A DNA stretch of 64,000 nt from Scytonema tolypothrichoides VB-61278 (GTDB lineage: Bacteria; Cyanobacteriota; Cyanobacteriia; Cyanobacteriales; Nostocaceae), in contig NZ_JXCA02000002.1 of assembly GCF_000828085.3 (NCBI RefSeq), forward strand, positions 844,962 to 908,961, given 5' to 3'. Numbering within the stretch: position 1 is the first letter of the stretch; the number at the start of each line of letters is the position of its first letter. This document shows positions 54,666 through 63,901 of this stretch, piece after piece. The notes under the pieces were generated by a model. It did no database searches. It saw only the letters and a program-made list of their open reading frames with translations, and had not been told where the DNA came from. The position numbers and the translations under genes are program-made.

Positions 54666-55976
54666 ATGATTATCGTAGATCGCGCCTTACAAGCTCGTGC
54701 AGAAGCAGGTAACCCCATCAAGGTTGGGATGATCGGTGCTGGCTTTATGGGACGGGGAATTGCCAATCAAATTAAAAATTCCGTTCCTGGTATGGAGTTG
54801 GTTGCTATCTCTAACCGAAGTATTGATGCAGCTGGGCGAGCATATTCGGAAGCAGGTATTGAAGATTATAAAGTCGTTTCCACAGTTACCGAATTAGAAG
54901 ACGCGATCGCCCGCAATCAATACGCAGTCACCGAAGATCCAATGTTACTGTGTCGCGCCCTTGGGATCGATGCTCTCATTGAAGTGACAGGCGCAGTAGA
55001 ATTTGGTGCTCATGTTGTGATGGAGGCGATCGCCCATCACAAGCACATCATTATGATGAACGCCGAATTGGATGGCACCATCGGTCCTATTCTCAAAGTT
55101 TACGCTGACAAAGCAGGAGTTATCCTCACCGCCTGTGATGGGGATCAGCCAGGAGTGCAAATGAATCTCTACCGCTTCGTCAAGAGTATCGGCTTAACTC
55201 CACTGTTGTGTGGTAATATCAAAGGCTTACAAGACCCCTATCGTAATCCGACGACACAGGAAGCATTTGCTAAGCGTTGGGGTCAAAAAGCTCATATGGT
55301 CACCAGTTTTGCCGATGGAACAAAAATATCCTTTGAGCAAGCAATAGTTGCTAACGCCACAGGTATGACAGTTGCCAAGCGGGGAATGCTGGGATACGAC
55401 TTTAACGGTCATGTTGATGAAATGACCAAAATGTACGATGTCGAACAACTCAAAGAACTGGGCGGTATCGTTGATTATGTCGTTGGTGCAAAACCCGGTC
55501 CAGGGGTCTTTGTCTTTGGAACCCACGACGATCCCAAACAACGTCACTACCTCAACTTATACAAGTTAGGTGAAGGTCCGCTTTACAGCTTTTACACTCC
55601 TTATCACCTCTGTCACTTTGAGGTACCATTGTCTGTTGCTCGCGCTGTCCTTTTCCAAGATTACGTCTTAAGTCCTTTAGGTGGTCCTCTGGTAGATGTG
55701 ATCACCACTGCCAAAATCGACCTCAAGGCTGGAGAAACCTTGGATGGCATTGGCTACTACATGACATATGGGCAATGTGAAAATTCCAACATCGTTCAAG
55801 AGCAAAACCTATTACCCATTGGTCTGGCAGAAGGATGTCGCCTGAAGCGAGATGTTCCAAAAGACCAAGTCCTGACCTACGACGATGTAGAACTCCCTGA
55901 AGGTAGACTGTGCGATAAACTACGAGCTGAGCAAAACGCTTATTTCACTAAATCCAAAACTTTAGCAGCAGTTTAG
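54666..55976 (+). CDS. NAD(P)-dependent oxidoreductase with SAF-like C-terminus
   Basis: A 436-aa protein. The N-terminal Rossmann domain is KVGMIGAGFMGRGIANQI, with a homoserine-dehydrogenase-like EVTGAVEFGAHVVMEAI and ACDGDQPGVQMNLYRFV. The C-terminal 80 residues (DLKAGETLDGIGYYM, IGLAEGCRLKRDVPKDQVL) resemble a SAF domain, as in sialic-acid synthases and FlgA. Such proteins occur in sugar-modification clusters and are thought to oxidise or reduce a branched or keto sugar. The exact substrate is unknown. It corresponds in position to alr2831 of the Anabaena HEP island. Confidence 0.75.
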   Translation: MIIVDRALQARAEAGNPIKVGMIGAGFMGRGIANQIKNSVPGMELVAISNRSIDAAGRAYSEAGIEDYKVVSTVTELEDAIARNQYAVTEDPMLLCRALGIDALIEVTGAVEFGAHVVMEAIAHHKHIIMMNAELDGTIGPILKVYADKAGVILTACDGDQPGVQMNLYRFVKSIGLTPLLCGNIKGLQDPYRNPTTQEAFAKRWGQKAHMVTSFADGTKISFEQAIVANATGMTVAKRGMLGYDFNGHVDEMTKMYDVEQLKELGGIVDYVVGAKPGPGVFVFGTHDDPKQRHYLNLYKLGEGPLYSFYTPYHLCHFEVPLSVARAVLFQDYVLSPLGGPLVDVITTAKIDLKAGETLDGIGYYMTYGQCENSNIVQEQNLLPIGLAEGCRLKRDVPKDQVLTYDDVELPEGRLCDKLRAEQNAYFTKSKTLAAV

Positions 55977-55988
55977 GTAATTTCCTTA

Positions 55989-56030
55989 ACCGAAGTTAAC
56001 TCATACTTAAGTTATGGTGTTGACTTCGGT
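55989..56030 (+). terminator. Hairpin after the SAF-type oxidoreductase gene
   Basis: ACCGAAGTTAAC (55989-56000) pairs with GTTGACTTCGGT (56019-56030), one G-T pair, beginning 12 bases past the stop. The 18-base loop is AT-rich. There is no strong U-tract. Confidence 0.6.
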
Positions 56031-56170
56031 AGCAAAAATAGCATACGTTGGGTAGTAAAGAATCTCTAGTCTTAAGTAAAACTTATGCAAAGACTATGAG
56101 GTTTTTCTTTCGATTTGATGTTATTCCAAACATAATAAATCTTTAACTACTCTTACTTCTCAGCACACTT

Positions 56171-56800
56171 ATGGCATCTCAGTTAGTTCAGCGTACAGTT
56201 AGTATTATTAATCGTTTATCACAACAAGTACTTTATCCTTGGTTAGAGGATAAAGACTTTGACAATTGCCGCAAGAACTTCCTTTGGTTTGGCAGTGGCG
56301 GTCTCGTTCACAAAGGATTAGACTTAGTACTAGAAGGTTTTGTCCAAAAGCCTGACTTTCATTTAACTATTTGTAGACCGATTAGTCAAGAAGAAGATTT
56401 TGTCAAAGCTTTTTATAAGGAACTTTATCAAAAGTCAAACGCTCACACTATAAGATGGATTGATGTAAGCAGTCAAAAATTTAGAAATATCCTTAATAGC
56501 TGCGTTGGCATTGTCTATCCTTCTTGTTCGGAAGGTGGAGGTGGCAGCGTCATTAATTGTATGCATGCAGGTTTAATACCAATTGTCAGCTATGAAGCGA
56601 GTGTAGAAGTACAAGAAGATTATGGTGTCATTTTCAAAGACAGTTTGCTCGAAGAAATCAAGCCAGAAGTCCAAATCATTTCTCTCCTTTCTTAAGAAAA
56701 ATTAATAAAGATGGCAAGAACCTCTTATGAATTTGGCAGAGAAAATCAGACAAGATAAAAAATTACAAAAAATTATAGAAACACTATAGAAAAAAGAACA
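56171..56800 (+). pseudogene. Decayed GT4 glycosyltransferase, N-terminus lost and two in-frame stops
   Basis: The open part (174 codons to TAA 56693) is the C-terminal half of a family 4 transferase: FLWFGSGGLVHKGLDLVLE, RWIDVSSQKF, and the EX7E-like SCSEGGGGSVINCMHAG. After the TAA the same frame goes on with EKLIKMARTSYEFGRENQTR, TAA at 56756, then KITKNYRNTIEK, which together form the usual family C-terminus. So two stop codons break one ancestral frame. The N-terminal donor/acceptor half is missing. The gene cannot make a normal enzyme. Confidence 0.8.
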
Positions 56801-56835
56801 AGAAATCACTTTGCTGAAAAACGAGGTATTGATTC

Positions 56836-57593
56836 ATGCCTAAAATTAAATTATTAGATAAGCTTAACTCTCGTCTCAACTTTCAACTTCGAGATCTCAA
56901 TACTAGAGTTTGTCACTGGGTTTTACAAGTGAAAAGCCAACCACTCACAGTTAGGGAAAAACCTGCCATAGTGTTTTCTCCAGTTCAAGATGATGAAACA
57001 ATAGATTGTGGAGGAATTATTGCTCTCAAACGTTCTCAAGGAATACCTGTCATGGTCGTTTTCCTCACAGACGAACACTACGGTAGACTAGCAGAATGGG
57101 TGAAACCGGAAGAAATTATCCACGTTTGCCAGCAAGAGGCTATCAGCGCTCTAGATAACTTAAGTATGGAAAAATCGGAAACAGACTTCCTCGGTCATAC
57201 TGATAGTTTCCTAGGCAAGCTTAGCAGCGAACTGCGCCAACCGTTAATTGCTCATCCGGTCGCACTGCTGAAATTCTTTTCAACCAGGAGAAGTTTATGT
57301 ACCCTACAGCAAAGACTGTTCCCCCAGATTATGAGGCGACTTATGAATGAGTTGGCTTGGCGATGGCGATGCTTTAGCTTTCTCGCCGCCCAAGGGCGAA
57401 CGCCCAATCCGGAATTTTCTTAGAGTTATTGCAATACCCTATTTGGATCTTCTGGTATAACCTGTTGCCATTTAAGTTCTTTTTGCAATACTTCACTCAC
57501 GATTACCGACTGTGTATCAGTTCTGTTCATCAACAAAAAAAGCTATTAACCAATACAAATCTCAAGTTCCCAATTTACCCAATCAGTTACTAA
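56836..57593 (+). pseudogene. Decayed PIG-L/LmbE-type deacetylase
   Basis: The start frame gives FSPVQDDETIDCGGIIALKR, a PIG-L zinc motif in which the first His is replaced by Val. Near 57276-57282 the frame shifts by one base: the -1 frame continues with NQEKFMYPTAKTVPPDYEAT, reaches TGA at 57348, then a TAG, passes through a GC-rich hairpin repeat (about 57380-57412) and resumes as ELLQYPIWIFWYNLLPFKFF to 57590, the family C-terminus. A lost zinc ligand, a frameshift, two stops and a repeat insertion together mean a pseudogene. Confidence 0.85.
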
Positions 57594-57785
57594 CTTCTCT
57601 CCTTACGAAATATTTATTAAAAATTAACACTCTTAAAATCACGTTTTAGTATCTTGAGAACAAGTAGGGGCTTGAATCAGATTTGCATTCAGAGTCTGTG
57701 AACTGTTAAGTGTTGGTGCAGTATTCGGAACAAACCTATCACCACCTGTAGATAGTTGTATGGAGTCAATACATTAAGGAATCAT

Positions 57786-58886
57786 ATGAAAATTGCCTTG
57801 GTGCATGATTATTTAACCCAGAAAGGAGGCGCAGAGCGCGTTTTCGAATTACTCTGTAAGCGCTACCCTGAAGCAGACGTTTTTACTTCCTTATACGACC
57901 CCGAAAAAACCATTGACATTGGTGAGCGCATTGTCAACACAACCTTCTTGCAAAATATTCCAGGAGCAGCGAAGTATTTTAGGTTGATGGCTCCCTTATA
58001 TTTTCCAGCCTTTCGCGCCTTAGATTTGCAAGACTACGACCTTATTATCAGCAGTAGCACAAGCTTTGCCAAAGCAGTGCGAAAGAACCCCCAGGGTCGC
58101 CATATTTGCTTTTGTCATAACATTACCCGTTTTTTGTGGGACACAGAAACTTATTTACGTGAGTACGGAGATTATCGATATTTTGCTCCATTAATCGAAC
58201 AAGTTTTTGAAATGATGAGAAAGGTAGACCTTGCCTACGCACAGGAACCTGACCTTTACATTGCTAACTCCAGTATTGTAGCTCGTCGGATTAAAAGTAC
58301 TTACGGCAAAGATGCCATTGTTATTAACTATCCGATTGACACCAGTAAATTTGTTTTTTCAGATACAAAAGAAGATTTTTATCTTGCCTCGGCTCGGATG
58401 ATCAGCTACAAGCGTCTTGATATAATAGTCGAAGCTTTTAACTGGCTGGGATGGCGGTTGCTGATATCAGGAAATGGTCCAGAAAGGGAGAGGTTAAAGT
58501 CTAAAGCATTATCCAATATTGAGTTTTTAGGACATGTAACTGATATACAACGCACTCAGTTGTTTTCTAAAGCAAAGTCTGTTATAGTTGCAGCCCTAGA
58601 AGATTATGGTTTAGTTCCAGTAGAGGCCAATGCGAGTGGAACACCTGTCATCGCTTATGGAGCGGGTGGGGTATTAGATACTCAAATACCTGGTAAAACA
58701 GGAGTCTTTTTTAAGAAACAAACACCCGAATCACTCAATCGTGCACTACTAGAAGCCAGGGAAATCGATTGGGATTACAACAACATCCGTAATCATGCAG
58801 TGGCAAACTTTTCAGAGGAAGCTTTCTTTAACAAAGTTGAGCAAGTTATTGAACAAGCTTGTACTGTAAATACATTATTCATTTAA
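57786..58886 (+). CDS. Glycosyltransferase family 4
   Basis: A 366-aa GT-B enzyme from ATG 57786 (MKIALVHDYLTQKGGAERVF, with TAAGGA upstream); an earlier in-frame start at 57756 lacks a ribosome site. The N-terminal GGAERV loop, HICFCHNITRFLWD and the C-terminal ASARMISYKRLDIIVEAF, LLISGNGPERERLK and LEDYGLVPVEANASGTPVIA (donor-binding Glu) are intact. Enzymes of this type (WbaZ/WcaC-like mannosyl- or rhamnosyl-transferases) build exopolysaccharide repeat units. It corresponds in place to alr2832 in Anabaena. Confidence 0.85.
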   Translation: MKIALVHDYLTQKGGAERVFELLCKRYPEADVFTSLYDPEKTIDIGERIVNTTFLQNIPGAAKYFRLMAPLYFPAFRALDLQDYDLIISSSTSFAKAVRKNPQGRHICFCHNITRFLWDTETYLREYGDYRYFAPLIEQVFEMMRKVDLAYAQEPDLYIANSSIVARRIKSTYGKDAIVINYPIDTSKFVFSDTKEDFYLASARMISYKRLDIIVEAFNWLGWRLLISGNGPERERLKSKALSNIEFLGHVTDIQRTQLFSKAKSVIVAALEDYGLVPVEANASGTPVIAYGAGGVLDTQIPGKTGVFFKKQTPESLNRALLEAREIDWDYNNIRNHAVANFSEEAFFNKVEQVIEQACTVNTLFI

Positions 58887-58910
58887 TTTGTTAGCTGAGG
58901 GATAGTAAAA

Positions 58911-61154
58911 GTGGTTCAGAGCAGTCTTAGTCCATACGGGAATCCAGTTACTGAGTCAGAACCGGGTTACGGACAACTATTTGCGGTTTTAATACGGAGA
59001 TTTCCTTGGTTTTTGGCAGCATTTGTGGCTTCTGTTGCCGTTGCAGGTGTGATGACAAAAAAAACAGCTCCTACCTATAAAAGCTCAATGCAGCTGTTGG
59101 TAGAACCTAACTATCAAGGAACGAAAGAAGGTGGTGGTGTAGACAGTCAGTTTACTGACCCTACTGTTCAGGTAGACGCTGCAACCCAACTAAGCTTGAT
59201 GCAAAGTTCTCCTCTGCTTAAAAAAGCAGTGACTGAACTCAAGTCCAAATATCCAGACATGACCGTAGGTGAGTTAAAAAGTTCTTTGGTTGTAAGTCAA
59301 ATTAAAAACAAAGACGATAATGTTGCTACTAAAATATTTCAGGTGCAATATACTGAGAAAGACCCAGTAAAAACACATAAGGTTCTGCAAGCAATTCAGA
59401 AAGTTTATTTAGCTTACAACATTCAGCAGCAGAAGGAGCGTTTAAAAAAAGGGCTTAAAGTTATTCAAGAACAGTTAGACGGAGCAAGAAATGAAGTAAC
59501 TAGGGCTGAGGGTGAGTTACGAGACTTTCGCATAGGGAAGAATCTTACAGGGAAGAATCTTATAGATCCAGAGACACAGGCAAAAGCTACACAGGACGAA
59601 TTGACTAGGATTCTGCAAGAGCGTGGCACCGCTCGTTCTCTGTACAAAGAAGCAGAAGTAACGTATAAAAATATACAAAAACAACTCCAAAGTACACCAC
59701 AGAATGCCCTTGTCGAAGCTCGTCTGAGTCAATCTACTCGTTATCAAGGACTACTGAACGAAATTCAAAAAACAGAACTGGCTCTAGCACAAGAACGCTT
59801 GCGCTTTACAGAGGAAGCTCCAAGTGTGCAGAAGTTGGCCGGTCAACTTCAAAGTCAAAAAGCACTATTGCAGGAAGAGCAAAAACGAACCTTAGGGGCA
59901 GAGTCTGCTCAAGCAATTAGCCAAGCACCGTCTCTCCTACAACAAGGACAGAAGAGCGCAATTGACCTCAACCTTGCTGCGAAGTTAGTGGACACACAAA
60001 CAACAATGCTGTCTTTAAGCGCAAAAGACGAAGTTCTGGCGAAAAAAGAGGGAGAACTACGTGAACAACTCACAAAATTTCCCAAGTTGTTAGCTGATTA
60101 CGGTCGTCTACAGCCGCAAGTACAACTGAGCCGCGAAAGATTGCAGGAACTTTTGAAAGCAGAACAGCGATTACGGCAAGAACTTGCCAAGGGAGGATTT
60201 AACTGGGAAATCGTGGAAGAACCCCAAGAAGGTACACGCCAGGGTCCCAACGAACAGCAGAATCTCATGTTAGGTGCAGTAGTTGGGTTGATGTTAGGAG
60301 GTATTGCTGCGTTTGTCCGTGAAGCGGCTGATGATTCAGTTCACACCACAGCTGAGTTAGAGAGGCAGGTTGCTTTACCGATATTGGGAACAACTCCCAA
60401 GTTACCACCAGCTAAAACCAGAGAATCAGTTATCAAGTTACCATTTGGTAAGCCAGATGTCCCTGCCCCTTGGACAATTCAGGTATTGCAATCTTCACCG
60501 CGTTGGGAATCGCTAGATCTGATTTATAAAAACATTGAACTTTTGAACTCTGTTGCTTCGTTCAAATCTTTGATGATTACCTCAGCTTTATCAGATGACG
60601 GTAAGTCAGGTCTGGCATTGGGCTTAGCAATGAGCGCAGCTCGTTTACATAAACGGGTACTGCTGATTGATGCCAACCTACGTGAACCCAGCCTGCACAA
60701 ACAGCTAAATCTTCCTAACGAACAGGGGCTTTCAACTTTATTAGCAAGTGAGGTCACAATACCCAATCAGATTAGTATCCAATCCTCAGGCTCATCCTAT
60801 ATCGACATTTTGACCGCAGGACCAACACCTGCTGATCCAGCTAATCTGCTAAGTTCCCCTAAGATGCAGCAATTAATGGCAACATTTGAGAATAACTATG
60901 ATTTGGTACTTGTAGATTCAACCCCAGTTCTTGGCTTAGTTGATGCGATGCTTACGGCCTCATCTTGTCGTGGCGTGGTGATGGTAGCTAGCATAGGTAG
61001 AGTGACTCGAACTCAACTCACACAAGCTACAGCCATGTTGAGCCGGTTAAACTTACTTGGAGTTGTGGCAAATGGGGTCTCAAATTCTAGTAGTACATTT
61101 GTGCCATATACACATCAACAACGATTTGCACTGCAACAAGCTGTAGAGAAATAA
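58911..61154 (+). CDS. Wzc/GumC-like polysaccharide chain-length and export protein
   Basis: A 747-aa protein from GTG 58911. N-terminal Wzz domain with membrane helix WFLAAFVASVAVAGVMT (about 34-50), periplasmic coiled coils (about 160-430), a second helix (NLMLGAVVGLMLGGIAAFV, about 450-468) and a cytosolic P-loop domain. Walker A is SALSDDGKSGLAL with Lys565, Walker A' VLLIDANLREP, and Walker B LVLVDSTPVLG. The C-terminus (FVPYTHQQRFALQQAVEK) has only one Tyr, not the usual cluster. It sets chain length and assists export of the polysaccharide. It lies 24 bp after the GT4 gene. Confidence 0.85.
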   Translation: MVQSSLSPYGNPVTESEPGYGQLFAVLIRRFPWFLAAFVASVAVAGVMTKKTAPTYKSSMQLLVEPNYQGTKEGGGVDSQFTDPTVQVDAATQLSLMQSSPLLKKAVTELKSKYPDMTVGELKSSLVVSQIKNKDDNVATKIFQVQYTEKDPVKTHKVLQAIQKVYLAYNIQQQKERLKKGLKVIQEQLDGARNEVTRAEGELRDFRIGKNLTGKNLIDPETQAKATQDELTRILQERGTARSLYKEAEVTYKNIQKQLQSTPQNALVEARLSQSTRYQGLLNEIQKTELALAQERLRFTEEAPSVQKLAGQLQSQKALLQEEQKRTLGAESAQAISQAPSLLQQGQKSAIDLNLAAKLVDTQTTMLSLSAKDEVLAKKEGELREQLTKFPKLLADYGRLQPQVQLSRERLQELLKAEQRLRQELAKGGFNWEIVEEPQEGTRQGPNEQQNLMLGAVVGLMLGGIAAFVREAADDSVHTTAELERQVALPILGTTPKLPPAKTRESVIKLPFGKPDVPAPWTIQVLQSSPRWESLDLIYKNIELLNSVASFKSLMITSALSDDGKSGLALGLAMSAARLHKRVLLIDANLREPSLHKQLNLPNEQGLSTLLASEVTIPNQISIQSSGSSYIDILTAGPTPADPANLLSSPKMQQLMATFENNYDLVLVDSTPVLGLVDAMLTASSCRGVVMVASIGRVTRTQLTQATAMLSRLNLLGVVANGVSNSSSTFVPYTHQQRFALQQAVEK

Positions 61155-61247
61155 AACTACGGCACAGCTTGGCGCAAGGCGCACACTGCCTGAATATGCC
61201 TGGCGAGACTAACGACAACGAACGCACAAGCAAAAATATAAATCAAG

Positions 61248-61287
61248 CGGCACATGCTACCTAGAAAAGCATATGCCGTATTTTTTC
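61248..61287 (+). terminator. Rho-independent terminator after the Wzc-like gene
   Basis: CGGCACATGCT pairs with AGCATATGCCG (one mismatch) around a 9-base loop and is followed by TATTTTTT. It lies 93 bases past the stop. Confidence 0.75.
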
Positions 61288-61290
61288 TTA

Positions 61291-62827
61291 GTAGCGGCAG
61301 GAGTTTAACGGATTTCGGCGGAATTAAGAGTCCGCCATGCGGCGGGGTCCATCATGCCGGGGAATGAGGAGATACACCGACTCGTGATGATAACCAGAGG
61401 TTGTCAAACTTGTGGGGGTACAGGACTTGCGCTGGCTTGGCTTTTTTCTGTCTATGTGATTAGTCAATTTTGGTATATTACTAAACTGCGTTCTAAACCC
61501 TAACTTTCAAATAGCGATAGTTCTTGATGGAACTAGACAATCAAAATTTATAAATTAGGCTTTTGAACGCGAATTGGTATAAGTAGCTCAACTTAATTAT
61601 CTGTTTTTGTTCGCGCAGCGTCTCCGTATCTCCTCTGGAGACGCCCTCGTTGCAAAGCGACACGCTGAATGCAGGGGAAGGTTTTTCCGTAAGCGCAAAG
61701 CGTGCCACTAGGCATACGCGAGTGCGTGTCCAGAGAACATAGGTTGCTGGATCTTTACACGGGTTTTACCCAACCCGACAGTAATTGTGGTTAAAATAGT
61801 CAAATTCTCATTTTCTCTTCCCACAACAACAGCACGCTTGGAGTGCATTGTGGCAGCGCAAGTTACCAAGTGCCTCGTGCTTTCTTTAACGTAAGTAATT
61901 AAGTCAATTTGGTATTAATTAAAAGACAAAATGTTAATTGTTAATTGTGTATTGTGATATTTCAAGGCAGAGTATATAACTACCTATTCCCAAAGAGCAC
62001 AATCAAAGTGTATCCTACATCAAACTACTTACGGACAAGAGAAATCACCTTGTCTTAATACGTCTTGTTTTATGGATAGAAGAAAACTTAATACATCATA
62101 TATGCTTTTTTTACTCATAATAAGTTTCTTAGAGAATATCTCAAAAGATTTATGCGAATAGAATTCGCTACTAGACAAATGAAATCCGTCCGCGCGAAAA
62201 GCAAGAAAAATCATGACTTTCAATGCCGTACAGGCGGCTTTTGAGTGTATGGGGACGAATAGAATTCGCCTCGTCAAGTAAAAATAAGGCTTGAAGAGAT
62301 ATTTTGTTAGAAGTATTGGAACTCAAATTTATCTCAGCGTAGTTCGTGCAAAGCACTAAAATTATTGAGTTTGTGTCTTTTGATTAGTTGTGATAGCTAT
62401 GCTTTTTTTTAACAACGATTTTAAATCACGTACGGTGACAAGGAAGGGTCTTCTTTCGTAATTACACAAGCTATCTCATTCATAAGAACTTAATAATTAT
62501 CGGAAAAACGTCGTTGTTCTTTAAAGACTAAATAAAGCTCTCTATATGTAACGGTTCGTCTTATATGCTAGATATTAAATCCCCCTAAGAAACACAAGAG
62601 TGGAGTTTCTGAGATTATCTGAAAACTACTATTGTTGTATGATATACATTTCTGGTAAAGAATAATTAACCAAGATGTGCAATTGTTAATAGGGATAATT
62701 GTGTTATCTTTTTGCACTCGATTACTCCATGTTTTGGAGTAAAGAGCAAGATCCATTTCGGACTCTTTGGCTTTAGTAGCCTTAAATATTAGGTCGGCAA
62801 TCTACCATAGTATGAGTGAAGATACAT
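61291..62827. other. 1.5-kb intergenic region with repeats, no gene supported
   Basis: GC-rich palindromic units lie at about 61310-61370 and 61612-61740 (GCGCAGCGTCTCCGT, CTCCTCTGGAGACGCC, TAAGCGCAAAGCGTGCC). The rest is AT-rich. The 14-mer CGAATAGAATTCGC occurs at 62155 and 62256. Open frames at 62029-62277 and 62568-62756 lack domains and ribosome sites. The hepC promoter should be near the right end. Confidence 0.5.
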
Positions 62828-63667
62828 ATGACAACCTCAATAATACCAACATTACAGAATTACTATACAGTGAAGCAGCAGCAGCAACAAGATAATCCCT
62901 CTCAGTACTGCACACTTCAATGGCGTCGGGGTCAATTGCTGGTCATCCCTCCTGGAGGCATAACACAACCCTATATGCCTTCACTGGATAGAACAGAATT
63001 GTTAGTGGAGTGTCTAAAGCGTTCTCCTGCAAATTTAGTACGCATAGATCCAAGACTTGGTGAAACAAGATTAAGATTTTGGGCAGATGCGTGCGCTCAA
63101 GCCAACAAGCCCATATTCCTGCGCATACCCTCAATCGATAAACAACCGAAAGCACTAGACTCCGCATTGTGGTGGTTGAAGCGTTTTACTGACTGGCTCA
63201 CTGCCTTGATTTTTCTGCTTGCTGTAAGTCCAATCATGTTAGGGTTGGTTTTGTTCATGCGCATTTCCTCCCCAGAACCAAGACTACTTTTTTCTTCCCA
63301 ATGGCATGTTGGTGAACGAGGAAAACTCTTTAAGGTTTTCAAGTTTCGTACAACTACAGCCAGCAAAAAAGCAATGGGAGATAAGGGTATTACATATCCA
63401 GAGGATTTGTGCGATGGAGAAGATAGTCAGAATCTGACAACACTGGGAGGATGGATGCATAAGTACGGACTAGATCATCTGCCGCAATTATTGAATGTAC
63501 TACGCGGTGAAATGAGTTTGACTGGACCTCGTTGCCGGACTTTGGAAGATGCAGTACGACTCAGTGCACAAGCACAACGACAACTCAACAGATTACCAGG
63601 AATGATGAGGTCATGGGAGGTTGAGGCAGAGTCGAACCTTTTACATCTGGATAGTTCAACTCTGTGA
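62828..63667 (+). CDS. hepC: HepC-like sugar transferase for heterocyst polysaccharide
   Basis: A 279-aa protein from ATG 62828 (MTTSIIPTLQNYYTVK); a GTG at 62816 adds four residues. After a 120-residue N-terminal region comes a membrane hairpin (WLTALIFLLAVSPIMLGLVL) and a bacterial sugar-transferase catalytic region: KLFKVFKFRTTTAS, YGLDHLPQLLNVLRGEMSLTGPRCRT. This is the phosphoglycosyl-transferase type that starts repeat-unit assembly on undecaprenyl phosphate. The N-terminus and the gene after it fit HepC (alr2834) of Anabaena, needed for the outer heterocyst envelope layer. Confidence 0.8.
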   Translation: MTTSIIPTLQNYYTVKQQQQQDNPSQYCTLQWRRGQLLVIPPGGITQPYMPSLDRTELLVECLKRSPANLVRIDPRLGETRLRFWADACAQANKPIFLRIPSIDKQPKALDSALWWLKRFTDWLTALIFLLAVSPIMLGLVLFMRISSPEPRLLFSSQWHVGERGKLFKVFKFRTTTASKKAMGDKGITYPEDLCDGEDSQNLTTLGGWMHKYGLDHLPQLLNVLRGEMSLTGPRCRTLEDAVRLSAQAQRQLNRLPGMMRSWEVEAESNLLHLDSSTL

Positions 63668-63808
63668 TTTGTTGTTCGTTACCTCATGGCTTGAACACCC
63701 TTGAGGTCTTTCACCAACTATAAATATTGGTTCCACCCTTGGAAAGTGACTTTCGCTCTGTTTATTATGACAAAACAACTACTGGAACTTACAGTAGTAA
63801 GTAAAATT

Positions 63809-63840
63809 GCCGCACGTCAGTCAACGCGTTGCGGCTTTTT
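63809..63840 (+). terminator. Rho-independent terminator between hepC and hepA
   Basis: GCCGCA (63809-63814) pairs with TGCGGC (63830-63835) across a 15-base loop, then TTTTT. It lies 142 bases after the hepC stop and 62 before the next start, so the next gene should have its own promoter or depend on read-through. Confidence 0.65.
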
Positions 63841-63901
63841 GTAAGACCATAGTATTTAGAGCACTCTATCTTCCCTGCAAAACTACGGTTGAATCTCACT
63901 C

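Noticed and set aside
62029-62756. Short - strand open frames upstream of hepC
   Set aside because: No domains or ribosome sites in a repeat- and AT-rich spacer.
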